A stretch of 36,027 nt of DNA. Source: Terrimonas ginsenosidimutans. GTDB taxonomy: Bacteria > Bacteroidota > Bacteroidia > Chitinophagales > Chitinophagaceae. Below, piece by piece: positions 7,354 through 17,110 of the stretch. A model generated the notes under the pieces. It did no database searches and had not been told where the DNA came from. It was given only the letters and a program-made list of their open reading frames with translations. Position 1 is the first letter of the stretch. Each line of letters begins with the position of its first letter. The translations under genes and the position numbers were made by a program. The stretch spans positions 1 to 36,027 of the forward strand of contig NZ_JAKLTR010000032.1 of the NCBI RefSeq assembly GCF_022012415.1, read 5' to 3'.

Positions 7354-8148
7354 ATGAAAAACAGTAACCTACTAGGCCTAATTGTGCCTTTAGTCCTATT
7401 ATACAGTTGCCGCACGTCCAAGCAACTTCCATACTTTCAAGACCTGTCAGATACGGCTACTGTTCAAACAATTGCTACTGCAAAAGCTCCGCCGCTCAGC
7501 CTACAAGCTGACGATCAGGTTCAGGTTTCTATCTCCAGTCCAAGTGCAGAGGCAACAAGTTTTTTTAACCTGATCACTGCCAATCCCTCACCTTCTACGG
7601 GCACATTATCAAATTCAAGTAGTGTTAATCAGAGTTTTATAAACGTTTATGTTGTATCTACTGAAGGACGAATTACTATGCCGATATTGGGAGATATTCA
7701 GGCAGCCGGTTTAACATTAGAGCAGTTACGACAGAAAGTGGTGGTAGCGCTCAAACCTTATTTGACCAATGCTATTGTTTCTACAAGATTGATCAATTTT
7801 AAAGTTACCGTAATTGGTGAAGTCAGTAAGCCATTTACTGTGCCGGTGAATGGAGAGAAAATTAATGTTATAGAGGCGATAGGAGCTTCGGGAGACATGA
7901 CTGTATTTGGTTCTCGTAAAAAAGTTAAGGTTATACGGAAACTTCCTGACGGAAATACTGAAGTTGCCAAGCTTGACTTTAATAGCAGCAGTGTTTTTCA
8001 ATCGCCATACTTCAATTTGAGACAAAATGATATTGTGTATGTGCAGCCGAATAAAAATAAAGGATTTCTTGCCGACAATACTACGTTCTGGGCTTCTATG
8101 ATTCTCAGTGTTGCCTCAATTTTAACGATTATTCTCACTCGAAATTAG
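7354..8148 (+). CDS. Wza-like polysaccharide export outer-membrane lipoprotein
   Basis: A 264-residue export-channel lipoprotein. The start at 7354 gives a lipoprotein signal with lipobox LLYSC and lipidated C19; the longer frame from 7294 overlaps the preceding gene and would bury that signal. A poly-export domain spans about residues 45-135 (LQADDQVQVSISSP at its start) and an SLBB-type domain about 140-215, including FKVTVIGEVSKPFTVPVNG and INVIEAIGASGD. A C-terminal hydrophobic helix (about 245-262, FWASMILSVASILTIIL) is common in Bacteroidota Wza homologues and E. coli Wza, where it crosses the outer membrane. It precedes the Wzc gene as in most Wzx/Wzy loci and should form the outer-membrane exit pore. 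Confidence 0.92.
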   Translation: MKNSNLLGLIVPLVLLYSCRTSKQLPYFQDLSDTATVQTIATAKAPPLSLQADDQVQVSISSPSAEATSFFNLITANPSPSTGTLSNSSSVNQSFINVYVVSTEGRITMPILGDIQAAGLTLEQLRQKVVVALKPYLTNAIVSTRLINFKVTVIGEVSKPFTVPVNGEKINVIEAIGASGDMTVFGSRKKVKVIRKLPDGNTEVAKLDFNSSSVFQSPYFNLRQNDIVYVQPNKNKGFLADNTTFWASMILSVASILTIILTRN

Positions 8149-8264
8149 TCCGTCTTTTCTTTCCATCTTTCTCAAATGCATTTGGAGTAAACTAAATGTT
8201 CAGGATTAGCTTTGATAATTTCAAAGAAGTTCTGAGGTGTAAAATATTTTAATCATACTTTAAT

Positions 8265-10628
8265 ATGAAGGATCAAGATATATATAGTGAAGATGTTCAT
8301 CTGGCGGAGGAGGATTTTGATATTAAAAGATGGATTTTCCGTGTATCTCGTTCGTGGTACTGGTTTGCTGGAAGCTTATTTATCTGTTTTCTGGGAGCAT
8401 GGTTATATTTACGTTACACAAACCCTATATATCGAGCCGTCGCGTCGGTTATGATCAAAGATGAAAAAAAGGGTGGTGATGTAGACAACTCGCTTCTGAA
8501 GGAACTTGGAGTTAGCGCTAATAAACTTGTTGAGAATGAAATTGAAGTGTTAAAGAGTTATGACCTTATGGAGGAAGTTGTGAAAAGGGAAAAATTGAAT
8601 ATTTTCTTTTTTGCAGAGGGACGTATTCGGGATATTCCTCTTTTTGATCATGAAGTTCCATTTCAGCTAGACATCCTAAATCAGGACAGTATAGTTAATT
8701 ATGCTGAATGGGCGGTTATGATAGTTGCAGGAGGGATTGATATTTCAAGTGGTACGAAAAAGCTCACTGCAGTCAAATATGGAGAGACTTACACTTTGGA
8801 TGGTTTCAGATTCAAAGTGTTTCCCAAAGACATCTCTCAAAATTCCGGAAAAATTCAGCAAGCATTTAACGGAGCCTATTTTATCAAGATAATACCCGTT
8901 GTTGCCGCTACCAGTTCTTACAGCGGCAAATTAGTTATTGGGGCGGTCAGTAAGCAGTCTTCAGTTGTTAACCTTACAATTGATGACTTACATAAATCTA
9001 GAGCAAAGGTAGTATTGGAAGGCCTTATTGACATTTATAACCGGCAGGGGTTGGATGACAAGAATAAAGTCACGGCTAATACGATAGATTTTTTAAGTGA
9101 AAGATTAAGGGCTGTAGCTGTGGATCTTCAGGGCGTTGAAGGAGATGTCGAAAGGTTTAAAAGTAAAAATCAAATAACAGACATCTCCTCAGATGCACAA
9201 CAGTTCATGGAGATGACGAAAGATATTGATATGCAGCGCGCGGAGAGTCAGACTCGCCTAAATATTGTATCTGCATTAGAGACGGACCTTTTAGTTAATC
9301 AGGAAAATGCGGGGCTTGTACCCAGTACTTTAGGAATTCAGGAAGTTTCTTTGGCTTCTCTTGTCGAACGGCATAATTCCCTGGTATTAGAAAAGGAGCG
9401 AGTGGAGAAAAACAAAGAGATTGGGCCACAAAATCCACTACTCATCGATTTGCAACAACAAGTTCAGGAGACCCGCAAGAAATTGCTTGCCAACGTTCGA
9501 AACCTTAAACAGGCGTATCAGATAACACTCAATGATATCGCGAGAAAAGATGAACAGTTGAGGGGGCGGTTGAGGAACATTCCGCAGTTGGAGCAAAAGC
9601 TTGTGGAGATTAAAAGAAATCACAATGTTGAAGAGCAACTGTATGCTTTTTTACTTCAGAAAAGAGAAGAAGCTGCGGTGACGCTTGCCTCCAACATCCC
9701 TGACTCGCGGACGATCGTAAGGGCACGTGAAGTGGGCCAGGTTGCCCCGACATCAAAGGTCATTTGGATTGTCGCCATTCTGATAGGCCTTTTCACCCCA
9801 TTGATCGTAATGCTGATTAGAGATTTTTTTAATAATAAAGTTGGAGATGCGTCAGAAGTCGGAAGAAAAACCAGAGTTCCGCTGCTTGGTGTTATATCCC
9901 ACATCTCACGCATTAAATCCGCTTTCATTATAACTGCAAAGTCAAGGTCAGTTGTTGCCGAACAAATTCGTACACTGAGGACTGCAATAGGTTTTACAGG
10001 AAAAGGGAAAGATGTTAAAAGAATTCTGGTGTCTTCTTCCCAGCCAGGAGATGGAAAGAGCTTTATAAGCATTAATCTCGCAGCGAGTTATGCGTTACTC
10101 GGGAAGAAGACCGTAATTGTCGAGCTAGACCTTCGCAAACCGCACGTGGGAAAATATTTAGGAATAGTATCCAAACAGGGCATTAGCGCTGTTCTAGCGG
10201 GAAAAGAAAAATTAGAATCTGTGTTGGTTGACATCCCGGAATTTGGCGGAAATCTTTCTTTATTACCCGCAGGATATCTTCCTCCTAACCCCGCAGAACT
10301 TATCTCTACCGTCCAAATGGAAATGTTATTCAAATCTCTGAGTGAGTTGTTCGACTATATAATAATTGACACACCTCCATTTGGCTTGGTAACGGATGCC
10401 GTTCTCCTCCAGCAGTATGCGGATATCACTCTTGCTGTTGTAAGGCAGGCACATACCAATAAAGAGGTTTATGCAGAACTGAATCAGAGAAGCCGGCAGA
10501 AGCCGGAGCATCCGCTTTATACCGTCTTAAACGGAGTCGGTTGGAAGAGACGTTATCAACAAGGATATGGATATGGCAAGTATGGACACTATGGTTATGG
10601 CAAAGGATACTTTGAAGAAGAGAAATAG
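8265..10628 (+). CDS. Wzc-like polysaccharide co-polymerase / tyrosine autokinase
   Basis: A 787-residue inner-membrane protein controlling chain length and export. Helix 1 (about 32-51) opens the Wzz domain; a long periplasmic coiled-coil region (about 270-470) with a GNVR-type segment follows; helix 2 (WIVAILIGLFTPLIVMLI) precedes the cytoplasmic BY-kinase domain. Walker A is SQPGDGKS with K598, Walker A' is IVELDLRKP with D622, and Walker B is IIIDTPP with D702. The C-terminus is a tyrosine cluster with seven Tyr at 764, 768, 770, 773, 776, 778 and 782, spaced by Gly, the expected autophosphorylation tail. Bacteroidota fuse the membrane and kinase parts in one chain, as here. No Wzb-type phosphatase gene is present in the window. 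Confidence 0.95.
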   Translation: MKDQDIYSEDVHLAEEDFDIKRWIFRVSRSWYWFAGSLFICFLGAWLYLRYTNPIYRAVASVMIKDEKKGGDVDNSLLKELGVSANKLVENEIEVLKSYDLMEEVVKREKLNIFFFAEGRIRDIPLFDHEVPFQLDILNQDSIVNYAEWAVMIVAGGIDISSGTKKLTAVKYGETYTLDGFRFKVFPKDISQNSGKIQQAFNGAYFIKIIPVVAATSSYSGKLVIGAVSKQSSVVNLTIDDLHKSRAKVVLEGLIDIYNRQGLDDKNKVTANTIDFLSERLRAVAVDLQGVEGDVERFKSKNQITDISSDAQQFMEMTKDIDMQRAESQTRLNIVSALETDLLVNQENAGLVPSTLGIQEVSLASLVERHNSLVLEKERVEKNKEIGPQNPLLIDLQQQVQETRKKLLANVRNLKQAYQITLNDIARKDEQLRGRLRNIPQLEQKLVEIKRNHNVEEQLYAFLLQKREEAAVTLASNIPDSRTIVRAREVGQVAPTSKVIWIVAILIGLFTPLIVMLIRDFFNNKVGDASEVGRKTRVPLLGVISHISRIKSAFIITAKSRSVVAEQIRTLRTAIGFTGKGKDVKRILVSSSQPGDGKSFISINLAASYALLGKKTVIVELDLRKPHVGKYLGIVSKQGISAVLAGKEKLESVLVDIPEFGGNLSLLPAGYLPPNPAELISTVQMEMLFKSLSELFDYIIIDTPPFGLVTDAVLLQQYADITLAVVRQAHTNKEVYAELNQRSRQKPEHPLYTVLNGVGWKRRYQQGYGYGKYGHYGYGKGYFEEEK

Positions 10629-10687
10629 GAACAATAATAAGGAAGGTAACAGGGGGTGATTCAATCGGGTGTTAGTTTTTAGATGAA

Positions 10688-12208
10688 ATGCAATCAATTA
10701 TGAACAGTAAGCGGATTTTTGTAAACGCAGGTGTATCTGTTGTTCAGGTAATCGTATCAGGGTTTGTACTTTTCTTTCTATACAAATTTCTTCTTAATGA
10801 AATCGGTGCGGGTCTGCTGGGGGTGTGGTCATTAATCATGGCAACTTCGTCTATGGCAAATCTTGCCAATTTTGGCCTCACCTCAGGATTAGTCAAATTT
10901 GTAGCTGAGTACAGGGCCAAAGGAAAGATATCAGAGTTGTATCCGCTTATTTTTACAGGACTTATTAGTATGGCCGTATTCATTTCTATAGCGATCGCGG
11001 TAATATACATTGCTAGTTTTTTTCTTCTCGAAAAGTTTATAGATAAGGAGTATTTGGACATTTCCATGGCAATTCTACCTTTTTCACTTTTAAGTTTGCT
11101 GCTTAATTCAATCGGCGGAATTTTTACGTCAGTCCTTGAAGGGATGCAGAAAAACTATTTAAGACATATTATTTATATCGGCGGCCTGGTTATTCTTGCG
11201 GTATTAAGCATCATCCTCGTTCCTAAGTATCAAATTTATGGAGTGGTGTATGCGCAATTAGCCCAGTCTTTTTTTGTATTACTTGGCGGTTGCATTGTTG
11301 TGGGGAGGTCTAAGCTTGTGACTCGATCTCAAAGTGTTTTGTCAGGGTGGGATAAGAATATTTTTAAAAGCCTGCTTTCTTACGGCTCCAAATTCCAGGT
11401 AATCTCTATCTGTCAGATGTTGCTTGATCCAGCGACAAAAATGCTTTTAAGTAAGTTCGGAGGGATCCAGTCGGTCGCTTATTATGAGATGGCAAACCGT
11501 TTAATTTCTCAGATAAGGGGGTTAATTGTAAGTGCCAACCAGGTTATGATTCCAGTCGTTGCGGAGGCAGCCGTGAACGGCAGGGAGAAGATTCGCAACA
11601 TTTACGTAAAAACATTTCGGCTTATATTATTTATCGAAGTTCCGCTTATTACTCTTTTGATTATTTTTCTTCCGGTTATTTCGCAGGTTTGGATCGGACA
11701 TATCGAGAGTTCATTTTTGACTTTTGCATATTTTCTTTCATTTCTTACAATAATTCTTGTTTTGAATGGCCCAGCTTATTTCGGTATACTGGGGGAAGGT
11801 AAGTTGAGAATGATGATGATCGTTTACATTCTGATGGCAATAATGAATGTACTTTCGGCCTACATTTTCGTTGTGTTTGATCCTGAATTCGGAGCATTTT
11901 GGGGTAGCATTTTGACAACGCTTGGTGGAATAATCGTGATGTCGATGTTATATCAGAAAGAGCATGGAATCAGGTTTAAGGATTTGTTTGCGAAAAGCGA
12001 GATTATGCTATTTGTTGCAGGTCTGGCAGTAACTGCATGCTCTATAATATTGAATTCTGTTGCAAAAAATATTTACCTGTCACTCGGAGTGAGCGCGCTC
12101 GTTTATTTAGTCTTTTTTTTACCAGCTGTTCTGCGTGATTATCGGGCGCAAGCCGTGATTAATAGGTTGTTCAAAAAAAAATCTCCTATCCATGAAACGG
12201 ATGCTTAA
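10688..12208 (+). CDS. Wzx-like polysaccharide flippase
   Basis: A 506-residue polytopic membrane protein of the MOP/MATE polysaccharide-transporter family, expected to flip the lipid-linked repeat unit across the inner membrane. About 12-14 hydrophobic helices can be read, starting with VVQVIVSGFVLFFLYKFLL. The typical N-terminal pattern is present: a small-residue-rich first helix, an LGVWSLI segment, and NFGLTSGLVKFVAEYRAKG, which matches the conserved loop after helix 2. An alternative start lies four codons later at 10700; neither has a clear ribosome binding site. It overlaps the next gene by 17 bases, indicating translational coupling. Substrate specificity cannot be read from sequence. 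Confidence 0.92.
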   Translation: MQSIMNSKRIFVNAGVSVVQVIVSGFVLFFLYKFLLNEIGAGLLGVWSLIMATSSMANLANFGLTSGLVKFVAEYRAKGKISELYPLIFTGLISMAVFISIAIAVIYIASFFLLEKFIDKEYLDISMAILPFSLLSLLLNSIGGIFTSVLEGMQKNYLRHIIYIGGLVILAVLSIILVPKYQIYGVVYAQLAQSFFVLLGGCIVVGRSKLVTRSQSVLSGWDKNIFKSLLSYGSKFQVISICQMLLDPATKMLLSKFGGIQSVAYYEMANRLISQIRGLIVSANQVMIPVVAEAAVNGREKIRNIYVKTFRLILFIEVPLITLLIIFLPVISQVWIGHIESSFLTFAYFLSFLTIILVLNGPAYFGILGEGKLRMMMIVYILMAIMNVLSAYIFVVFDPEFGAFWGSILTTLGGIIVMSMLYQKEHGIRFKDLFAKSEIMLFVAGLAVTACSIILNSVAKNIYLSLGVSALVYLVFFLPAVLRDYRAQAVINRLFKKKSPIHETDA

Positions 12209-12698
12209 AAAGGTGCTTGGCAAGAATGCGGCGGATGCGGTTCGGCCATATTTTCCTATGACGCGCTCAAAGTGGAAGCTTATTCTTATTAAGCGTAGGT
12301 TTAAAGAATTTGGCGAAAGAAGTACTATTACCAGCCCATCGATATTTCAAGGGATGGAAAACATATCTATTGGCAAAGATTCTGATATAGGGGCGTTTGT
12401 TCATATTTGGGGAAACGGTGGCGTGACAATTGGCGATGGCGTATTGATCGCGTCACACGTCGTGATTACGAGTTTAACTCACAGCTATTCGGGTAAACAG
12501 ATAAAAAATGCTCCGACAGTAGCGGCCCCCATCCATATCGATAATGGCGTATGGATTGGTGCACATGCGGTGATTATGCCAGGTGTTACAATTGGTGAAG
12601 GTGCTGTTATAGGAGCTGGTGCTATTGTGACATCTAATGTTCCTGCTATGGCAATAGCTGTCGGTGTGCCTGCCAGGATAATAAAATATCGGGAATAA
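12192..12698 (+). CDS. Hexapeptide-repeat acyltransferase (LbH family)
   Basis: A 168-residue left-handed beta-helix acyltransferase that probably O-acetylates a sugar of the repeat unit. Hexapeptide coils run through about residues 50-160: ISIGKDSDIGAFVHIWGNGG, VTIGDGVLIASHVVITS, then the LTHSY loop whose His is the likely catalytic base, followed by IHIDNGVWIGAHAVIMPG and VTIGEGAVIGAGAIVTS. It ends with the usual VGVPARIIKY. Its start lies inside the wzx 3' end, so it is co-transcribed with wzx. The acceptor sugar is unknown; acetyl-CoA as donor is the family norm. Confidence 0.88.
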   Translation: MKRMLKKVLGKNAADAVRPYFPMTRSKWKLILIKRRFKEFGERSTITSPSIFQGMENISIGKDSDIGAFVHIWGNGGVTIGDGVLIASHVVITSLTHSYSGKQIKNAPTVAAPIHIDNGVWIGAHAVIMPGVTIGEGAVIGAGAIVTSNVPAMAIAVGVPARIIKYRE

Positions 12699-12701
12699 CC
12701 C

Positions 12702-13376
12702 ATGAAGAGTTTTTTAATAAACAGGATAAAAGATATTCAAAATGCTAGGATCCTATCAAAGCATAAAGGGAAAAATATCAGGTTTCTTAAGAATGTTAGA
12801 ATCGACGCTAAATGTGTTTTTGAAGCTTGGGTATCTATTGGCGAGAGCAATAAGTTGAGTAATTGCCAAATCGGAACAGGAAGTTATACAGGGAGAAATG
12901 TTGAATTTGGGTCAGTTAAAGTTGGCAGATTCTGTTCAATCGGATCATTTGTCAGAAACACTGGGGGGCGGCATCCTTTATCCCGGTTTGTGTCAACTCA
13001 CCCGGCTTTTTTTTCAACAGGGAAGGCGGCAGGGTTTACGTTCGGAAGAGAGCAGAAGTTTGAAGAGTTCAGATATGCCACTCCACCATTTTGGGTCGAG
13101 ATCGGCAATGATGTCTGGGTAGGGGACAATGTAACTATTCTAGATGGTATTAAGATTGGTGACGGCGCGGTGATTGGAGCGAATGCGTTGGTTACGAAAG
13201 ATATCGAACCATATTCTATCAATGTTGGTATACCAGCAAAGAAAATTGCATCCCGCTTTAATCAATCCGAGATTGATTTTCTGCTGGATGTAAAATGGTG
13301 GAATAGGGATTTCGAATGGATTCGAGACAATTTCAACATGTTTGATGATATAGAAAAACTTCGGAGCGCTTTATAA
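12702..13376 (+). CDS. CatB/XAT-type hexapeptide acyltransferase
   Basis: A 224-residue protein with left-handed beta-helix repeats and the long inserted loop of the xenobiotic-acetyltransferase (CatB-related) branch. Coils are seen at about 45-90 (VSIGESNKLSNCQIGTGSY, VKVGRFCSIGSF) and 135-185 (VEIGNDVWVGDNVTIL, IKIGDGAVIGANALVTK). The loop between them carries the HPLSRFVSTHPAFFS segment, with catalytic-type His, as in CatB-like enzymes encoded in many capsule clusters. A C-terminal helical tail (about 195-224) with KWWNRD is typical for that branch. It starts 3 bases after the previous stop, so the two acyltransferases are surely in one operon; they probably modify different positions or sugars. 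Confidence 0.88.
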   Translation: MKSFLINRIKDIQNARILSKHKGKNIRFLKNVRIDAKCVFEAWVSIGESNKLSNCQIGTGSYTGRNVEFGSVKVGRFCSIGSFVRNTGGRHPLSRFVSTHPAFFSTGKAAGFTFGREQKFEEFRYATPPFWVEIGNDVWVGDNVTILDGIKIGDGAVIGANALVTKDIEPYSINVGIPAKKIASRFNQSEIDFLLDVKWWNRDFEWIRDNFNMFDDIEKLRSAL

Positions 13377-13387
13377 AAAGCTGATAA

Positions 13388-14635
13388 ATGAAAGTAATAT
13401 TTTCAACTGGCCATGGGCGTTTACATATAGTACAGTCAGCTGTATCTGTGAAGAAAGCGGGATGTAACGTGGTTCTAATAACAGGATGGGTTCCGGGTAA
13501 ACACATATCTGAAAAATGGATAAACAGATTTGGCAGATTTCTCGGTCGTTCGAACCTTGCATCTGGATTAAAAAAGCGTTCTCCGAAAGAACTATCGCCA
13601 GATGAAATAAGAACGTGTGGCAGTTCTGAATTTGTTGTACAGATACTTTTTAAATTATCAGCATATCGCTTCTTCAAGCGGGCGGTTGGAGCTGTGCTTG
13701 GATGGCGGCTTTTTGGATGGCAGTCAAAAAAATATATCTCAAATGCTGAAATTTTTCATGTCAGAAGTGGTGCTGGTAGAGGAGGCGCAATAAAAAAAGC
13801 TCGTCAAAAGGGGATGAAGATCGTAGTTGATCATAGCATCTCTCATCCAAAAGAAATGGAGAAGCAATTGCTGAAGTCTGCGGGTAAAGGAGGAATAAAG
13901 CATAATCATTATCTTGGAACCTGGCCTTCTGACAAATTCTGGAGATCAATAGTAAGAGATTGTGAAGAAGCAGATGTTCTTGTAGTTAATTCAGAATATG
14001 TAAAATGGTCTTTTGTAATTGAAGGGTATGAAGCGGACAAGATCAAGGTTGTCCCTCTCGGCGTGAGTACGGAATTTGGGAGTGGTAAATTGAGCTATCA
14101 AACCACCAATGTGATCAAACTAGTGTTCACCGGGGCCTTTGGCAGCAGGAAAGGGGCATCAATAATTATAGAGGCGCTTGAGATTCTGGAGAAAAAAGGG
14201 GTTAAATATTCTTTTGAAGTTATTGGGAGTGTAATGGGGGATATTGTAATCCCTGATTGGGTGAATGAAAGTGATTCTATAAAGTTTTACGGCCATTTAC
14301 CGCAATCTGAGATGATCCCATTGCTCACTCAGAGTGATATCTATATTTTTCCAACATACAGCGAGGGATCTGCTCAGTCAGTCAAGGAAGCAATGGCATT
14401 GGGGCTTCCCGTAATTACCACGCAACAGTGTGGGTCTCCAATTACGCACTTAAAGACAGGCATGCTCATTTCTGACGGCGACGCCAGTCAACTGGCAGAG
14501 GCTATTTTACAGTTAAGGGAAGACAAAGGCCTGCGGGAATCTATTGGCAAACAAGCCGCGCTTCTTATTAAAGGTGAGCACACCTGGGAGAATTATGGTG
14601 AAAAGATGGTTGAGATTTACAAGAATTTATTGTAG
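13388..14635 (+). CDS. Glycosyltransferase, GT4-like (GT-B fold)
   Basis: A 415-residue cytoplasmic glycosyltransferase. The N-terminal Rossmann-like half begins MKVIFSTGHGR and contains the motif VLVVNSEYVKWSF near its end, typical of GT4 acceptor domains. The C-terminal donor-binding half has LVFTGAFGSRKGASIIIEAL, and the EX7E signature with E326 and E334 inside PTYSEGSAQSVKEAMALG, followed by PVITT. It starts 11 bases after the CatB-like gene. It should add one sugar of the repeat unit from a nucleotide-sugar donor with retention of configuration; donor and acceptor are not predictable here. Confidence 0.9.
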   Translation: MKVIFSTGHGRLHIVQSAVSVKKAGCNVVLITGWVPGKHISEKWINRFGRFLGRSNLASGLKKRSPKELSPDEIRTCGSSEFVVQILFKLSAYRFFKRAVGAVLGWRLFGWQSKKYISNAEIFHVRSGAGRGGAIKKARQKGMKIVVDHSISHPKEMEKQLLKSAGKGGIKHNHYLGTWPSDKFWRSIVRDCEEADVLVVNSEYVKWSFVIEGYEADKIKVVPLGVSTEFGSGKLSYQTTNVIKLVFTGAFGSRKGASIIIEALEILEKKGVKYSFEVIGSVMGDIVIPDWVNESDSIKFYGHLPQSEMIPLLTQSDIYIFPTYSEGSAQSVKEAMALGLPVITTQQCGSPITHLKTGMLISDGDASQLAEAILQLREDKGLRESIGKQAALLIKGEHTWENYGEKMVEIYKNLL

Positions 14636-14649
14636 GTAAAAAGCACACA

Positions 14650-15957
14650 TTGGCTAGCAGTCGTATTATAATAAAAGTGCAGATGGGCCTGTATGCTATT
14701 TTATCAGGCATAAGGCTAAACCTTGGAGGTCAGTTAGGCTTAAATGAGATACTGGCGGTCGGGGGGAGCTTATCAATAAAAAAATGGAAGGAACTATTCA
14801 GGGATGTACCGGACATAAAAAGGATAACTATAGCTTATTTAGTTTTTCTTTTTGCCCAGATATTAAGTGACATAGTAAATCATTCAGCTACGAATGATCT
14901 TGTGAGAGGCTGGGCAAATATTGCAATGGCCATTATAGTTACTAATTTTCTTGCGCGTCTGTTGTATCGCGCACCGGCCTTGATTGTCGTTTATTTGATC
15001 GGAGAGATTATACGCTTGGCGCTTTTCGGTGAGGAATCCGAGGGCGGGCTAGAGGATATGGGGTTCTTTAAATTTTACCTCGTGCCTATTCTCAATTCAA
15101 TTGTATTAGTATTGGCGTATTACTTATTAAGTAAAAAAAGAGAAAGCCGCCGTCTGATTGTGGGCCTGCTTGTATTTTATGGGTTGTTCAGTATCGCGTT
15201 TGACGCGAGATCCAACGGGATTTTTTGGATACTTACAGGTTTCGTCCTTCTGCAGATGGAAAGGGTAAAAAAACTTACACTAAGGAAAGCTGTACCATAT
15301 CTGGTTTTTTTTATAATTCTGTTCCAGCTTCTTTATAGTTTTTATGTGTCGTCGGTTCTATCAGGAAGTATTGGCGGGGATCACTCGAAAGAACAGTTTG
15401 ACAGGCTTGAAAATCCATACAATCCCTTAGCACTATTAGCATCGGGAAGGGCGGAAACATTCGTCGCAATTGAAGCAATCAGAGACAAGCCTGTTTTTGG
15501 TCATGGTTCTTGGGCTCCGGATAAAGATGGGAAATATACTCTTTTGATGCATAAAATGCATGGTGAAGAGGAGAAGTTTCTTTCACATCTCGAAAATGCT
15601 GAAAAAGGCCTTATTATTCCAAGCCATTCAGTTATAATAGGCACATGGGCTTGTGCTGGGGTGCTTGGTTTCCTAGCTATAATGTACATCTTTGTTTTGC
15701 TGGTAAGACGTTTTTTTAGTCTCTTTCGGCAACCGGAGTTTTCAGCCAGCCCGCTTTGCCCGATATTGATTTACTTTTTTTTCTATCTCGTATGGACATT
15801 TTTCTTTTCGCCACTCCCGCATATTAAACAGACTTTGCCCGTTATGATAGCACTGGTGGTTGTATTACACCGCAAAGGAGAGATACAGTTTAAGCAAAAA
15901 CAGGTTAAGCGGACAATGGATTCTATAGCTTTAACTAAAGTAGGATTTACAAACTGA
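14650..15957 (+). CDS. Wzy-like polysaccharide polymerase (O-antigen ligase/polymerase family)
   Basis: A polytopic membrane protein of up to 435 residues with about 10-12 predicted helices, expected to polymerise repeat units in the periplasm. A large periplasmic loop (about 230-325) sits between helices and holds the sequence around GHGSWAPDKDGKY; it ends in SHSVIIGTWACAGVLG, resembling the HNxxL...GxxG pattern of the Wzy/WaaL family. The start is uncertain: TTG at 14650 gives the longest frame, with GTG at 14677 and ATG at 14683 as alternatives. The ATG keeps the first helix intact and is a good candidate. It is flanked by glycosyltransferase genes and is the only polymerase candidate in the locus. 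Confidence 0.82.
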   Translation: MASSRIIIKVQMGLYAILSGIRLNLGGQLGLNEILAVGGSLSIKKWKELFRDVPDIKRITIAYLVFLFAQILSDIVNHSATNDLVRGWANIAMAIIVTNFLARLLYRAPALIVVYLIGEIIRLALFGEESEGGLEDMGFFKFYLVPILNSIVLVLAYYLLSKKRESRRLIVGLLVFYGLFSIAFDARSNGIFWILTGFVLLQMERVKKLTLRKAVPYLVFFIILFQLLYSFYVSSVLSGSIGGDHSKEQFDRLENPYNPLALLASGRAETFVAIEAIRDKPVFGHGSWAPDKDGKYTLLMHKMHGEEEKFLSHLENAEKGLIIPSHSVIIGTWACAGVLGFLAIMYIFVLLVRRFFSLFRQPEFSASPLCPILIYFFFYLVWTFFFSPLPHIKQTLPVMIALVVVLHRKGEIQFKQKQVKRTMDSIALTKVGFTN

Positions 15958-15961
15958 TTAG

Positions 15962-17110
15962 ATGAAAATAGTTTTTATCTCGTTATCGGATGCTTCGGAT
16001 GTTCGTAGTTGGTCTGGATTAACTTACCACATATCAAAAGCATTAGCTTCTCAGCCTGGCGTTCAGGTTATTTATTTGGATAAACTGGCAGAAAAATCTA
16101 AAGGAATCCCTTACTTAGTTCAAGGAGTAAAAAAGGTTTTATATGGAAAATTGGGAAAGCATATTGATATAAAACTTTCTCCTTGGCGACTTAAAAAAAT
16201 AGGCAAAATACTATTAAAGTTATTGCCACAAGATGCAGATATAATTTTTGCTGATAGTTCACTACCGCTTGCATATTTGAAGACAGATATACCAAAGGTA
16301 TTTTATACCGACGCGACTTTTGCGAGTATTCTCGGGTTTTACAGGCCGATTTCGTCGTATGCAAAAGAGACGATAAGAAACGGAAATAAAATTGATCGAT
16401 TAGCCATTCAGGCAAGTAAGATCGCAATATATTCGTCCGATTGGGCGGCTGCGTCGGCAATAAAAGATTATGAGTGTAGCTCAGACAAGATAAAAGTTGT
16501 TCCTTTTGGCGCAAATATAGAATGTGACAGAACGTCTAATGATATTGATGCATTGGCCAGAAATCGCACAGACATGCCTGTATGTAATTTCCTCTTTTTA
16601 GGAGTTGATTGGGCAAGAAAGGGAGGCGATTTTGCAGTAGAAGTGGTCAAGAAAATGAATAGCCTTGGCGTTCCATCTGTTTTGCATATCGCAGGTATCC
16701 CTAATTTAAGTGATTACGGCGAGTTTGTTGTTAACCACGGATTTATAAGTAAACGGGAAGAGGCCGGTCGTAACAGACTCAGTGAACTGATGAGCAATTC
16801 ACATTTTCTTCTTTTACCAACTCGCGCGGATTGCACTCCGGTCGCGTATAGCGAGGCGAATTCATTTGGTCTTCCAGTGTTAACCACCGATGTTGGTGGT
16901 ATAAGAACAATAGTTCGGGATGGAGTGAACGGCTGGGCATTTCCCTTATCAGCCTCTGCTCAGGAATATGCTGATTTTGCAATATCTGTCTTCCAGGACA
17001 AAGACCGTTACAGGAAGATGTGTTTGTCTTCATTCGACGAATTTGAGAAAAATCTTAATTGGCATATATCAGGTAAACGAATCATCGAACTACTGAAAAA
17101 TATCAAATGA
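15962..17110 (+). CDS. Glycosyltransferase, GT4-like
   Basis: A 382-residue GT-B-fold glycosyltransferase. The N-terminal domain starts MKIVFISLSDASDVRSWSG, the acceptor-side pattern of many GT4 enzymes. The C-terminal domain shows FLFLGVDWARKGGDFAVEVV, and a variant of the EX7E motif in which the first acidic residue is Asp: D290 and E298 in TRADCTPVAYSEANSFG, followed by LPVLTTDVGG. It starts 4 bases after the polymerase stop and its stop codon overlaps the next start by 4 bases (ATGA), so translation is coupled. Donor and linkage are unknown. Confidence 0.9.
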   Translation: MKIVFISLSDASDVRSWSGLTYHISKALASQPGVQVIYLDKLAEKSKGIPYLVQGVKKVLYGKLGKHIDIKLSPWRLKKIGKILLKLLPQDADIIFADSSLPLAYLKTDIPKVFYTDATFASILGFYRPISSYAKETIRNGNKIDRLAIQASKIAIYSSDWAAASAIKDYECSSDKIKVVPFGANIECDRTSNDIDALARNRTDMPVCNFLFLGVDWARKGGDFAVEVVKKMNSLGVPSVLHIAGIPNLSDYGEFVVNHGFISKREEAGRNRLSELMSNSHFLLLPTRADCTPVAYSEANSFGLPVLTTDVGGIRTIVRDGVNGWAFPLSASAQEYADFAISVFQDKDRYRKMCLSSFDEFEKNLNWHISGKRIIELLKNIK

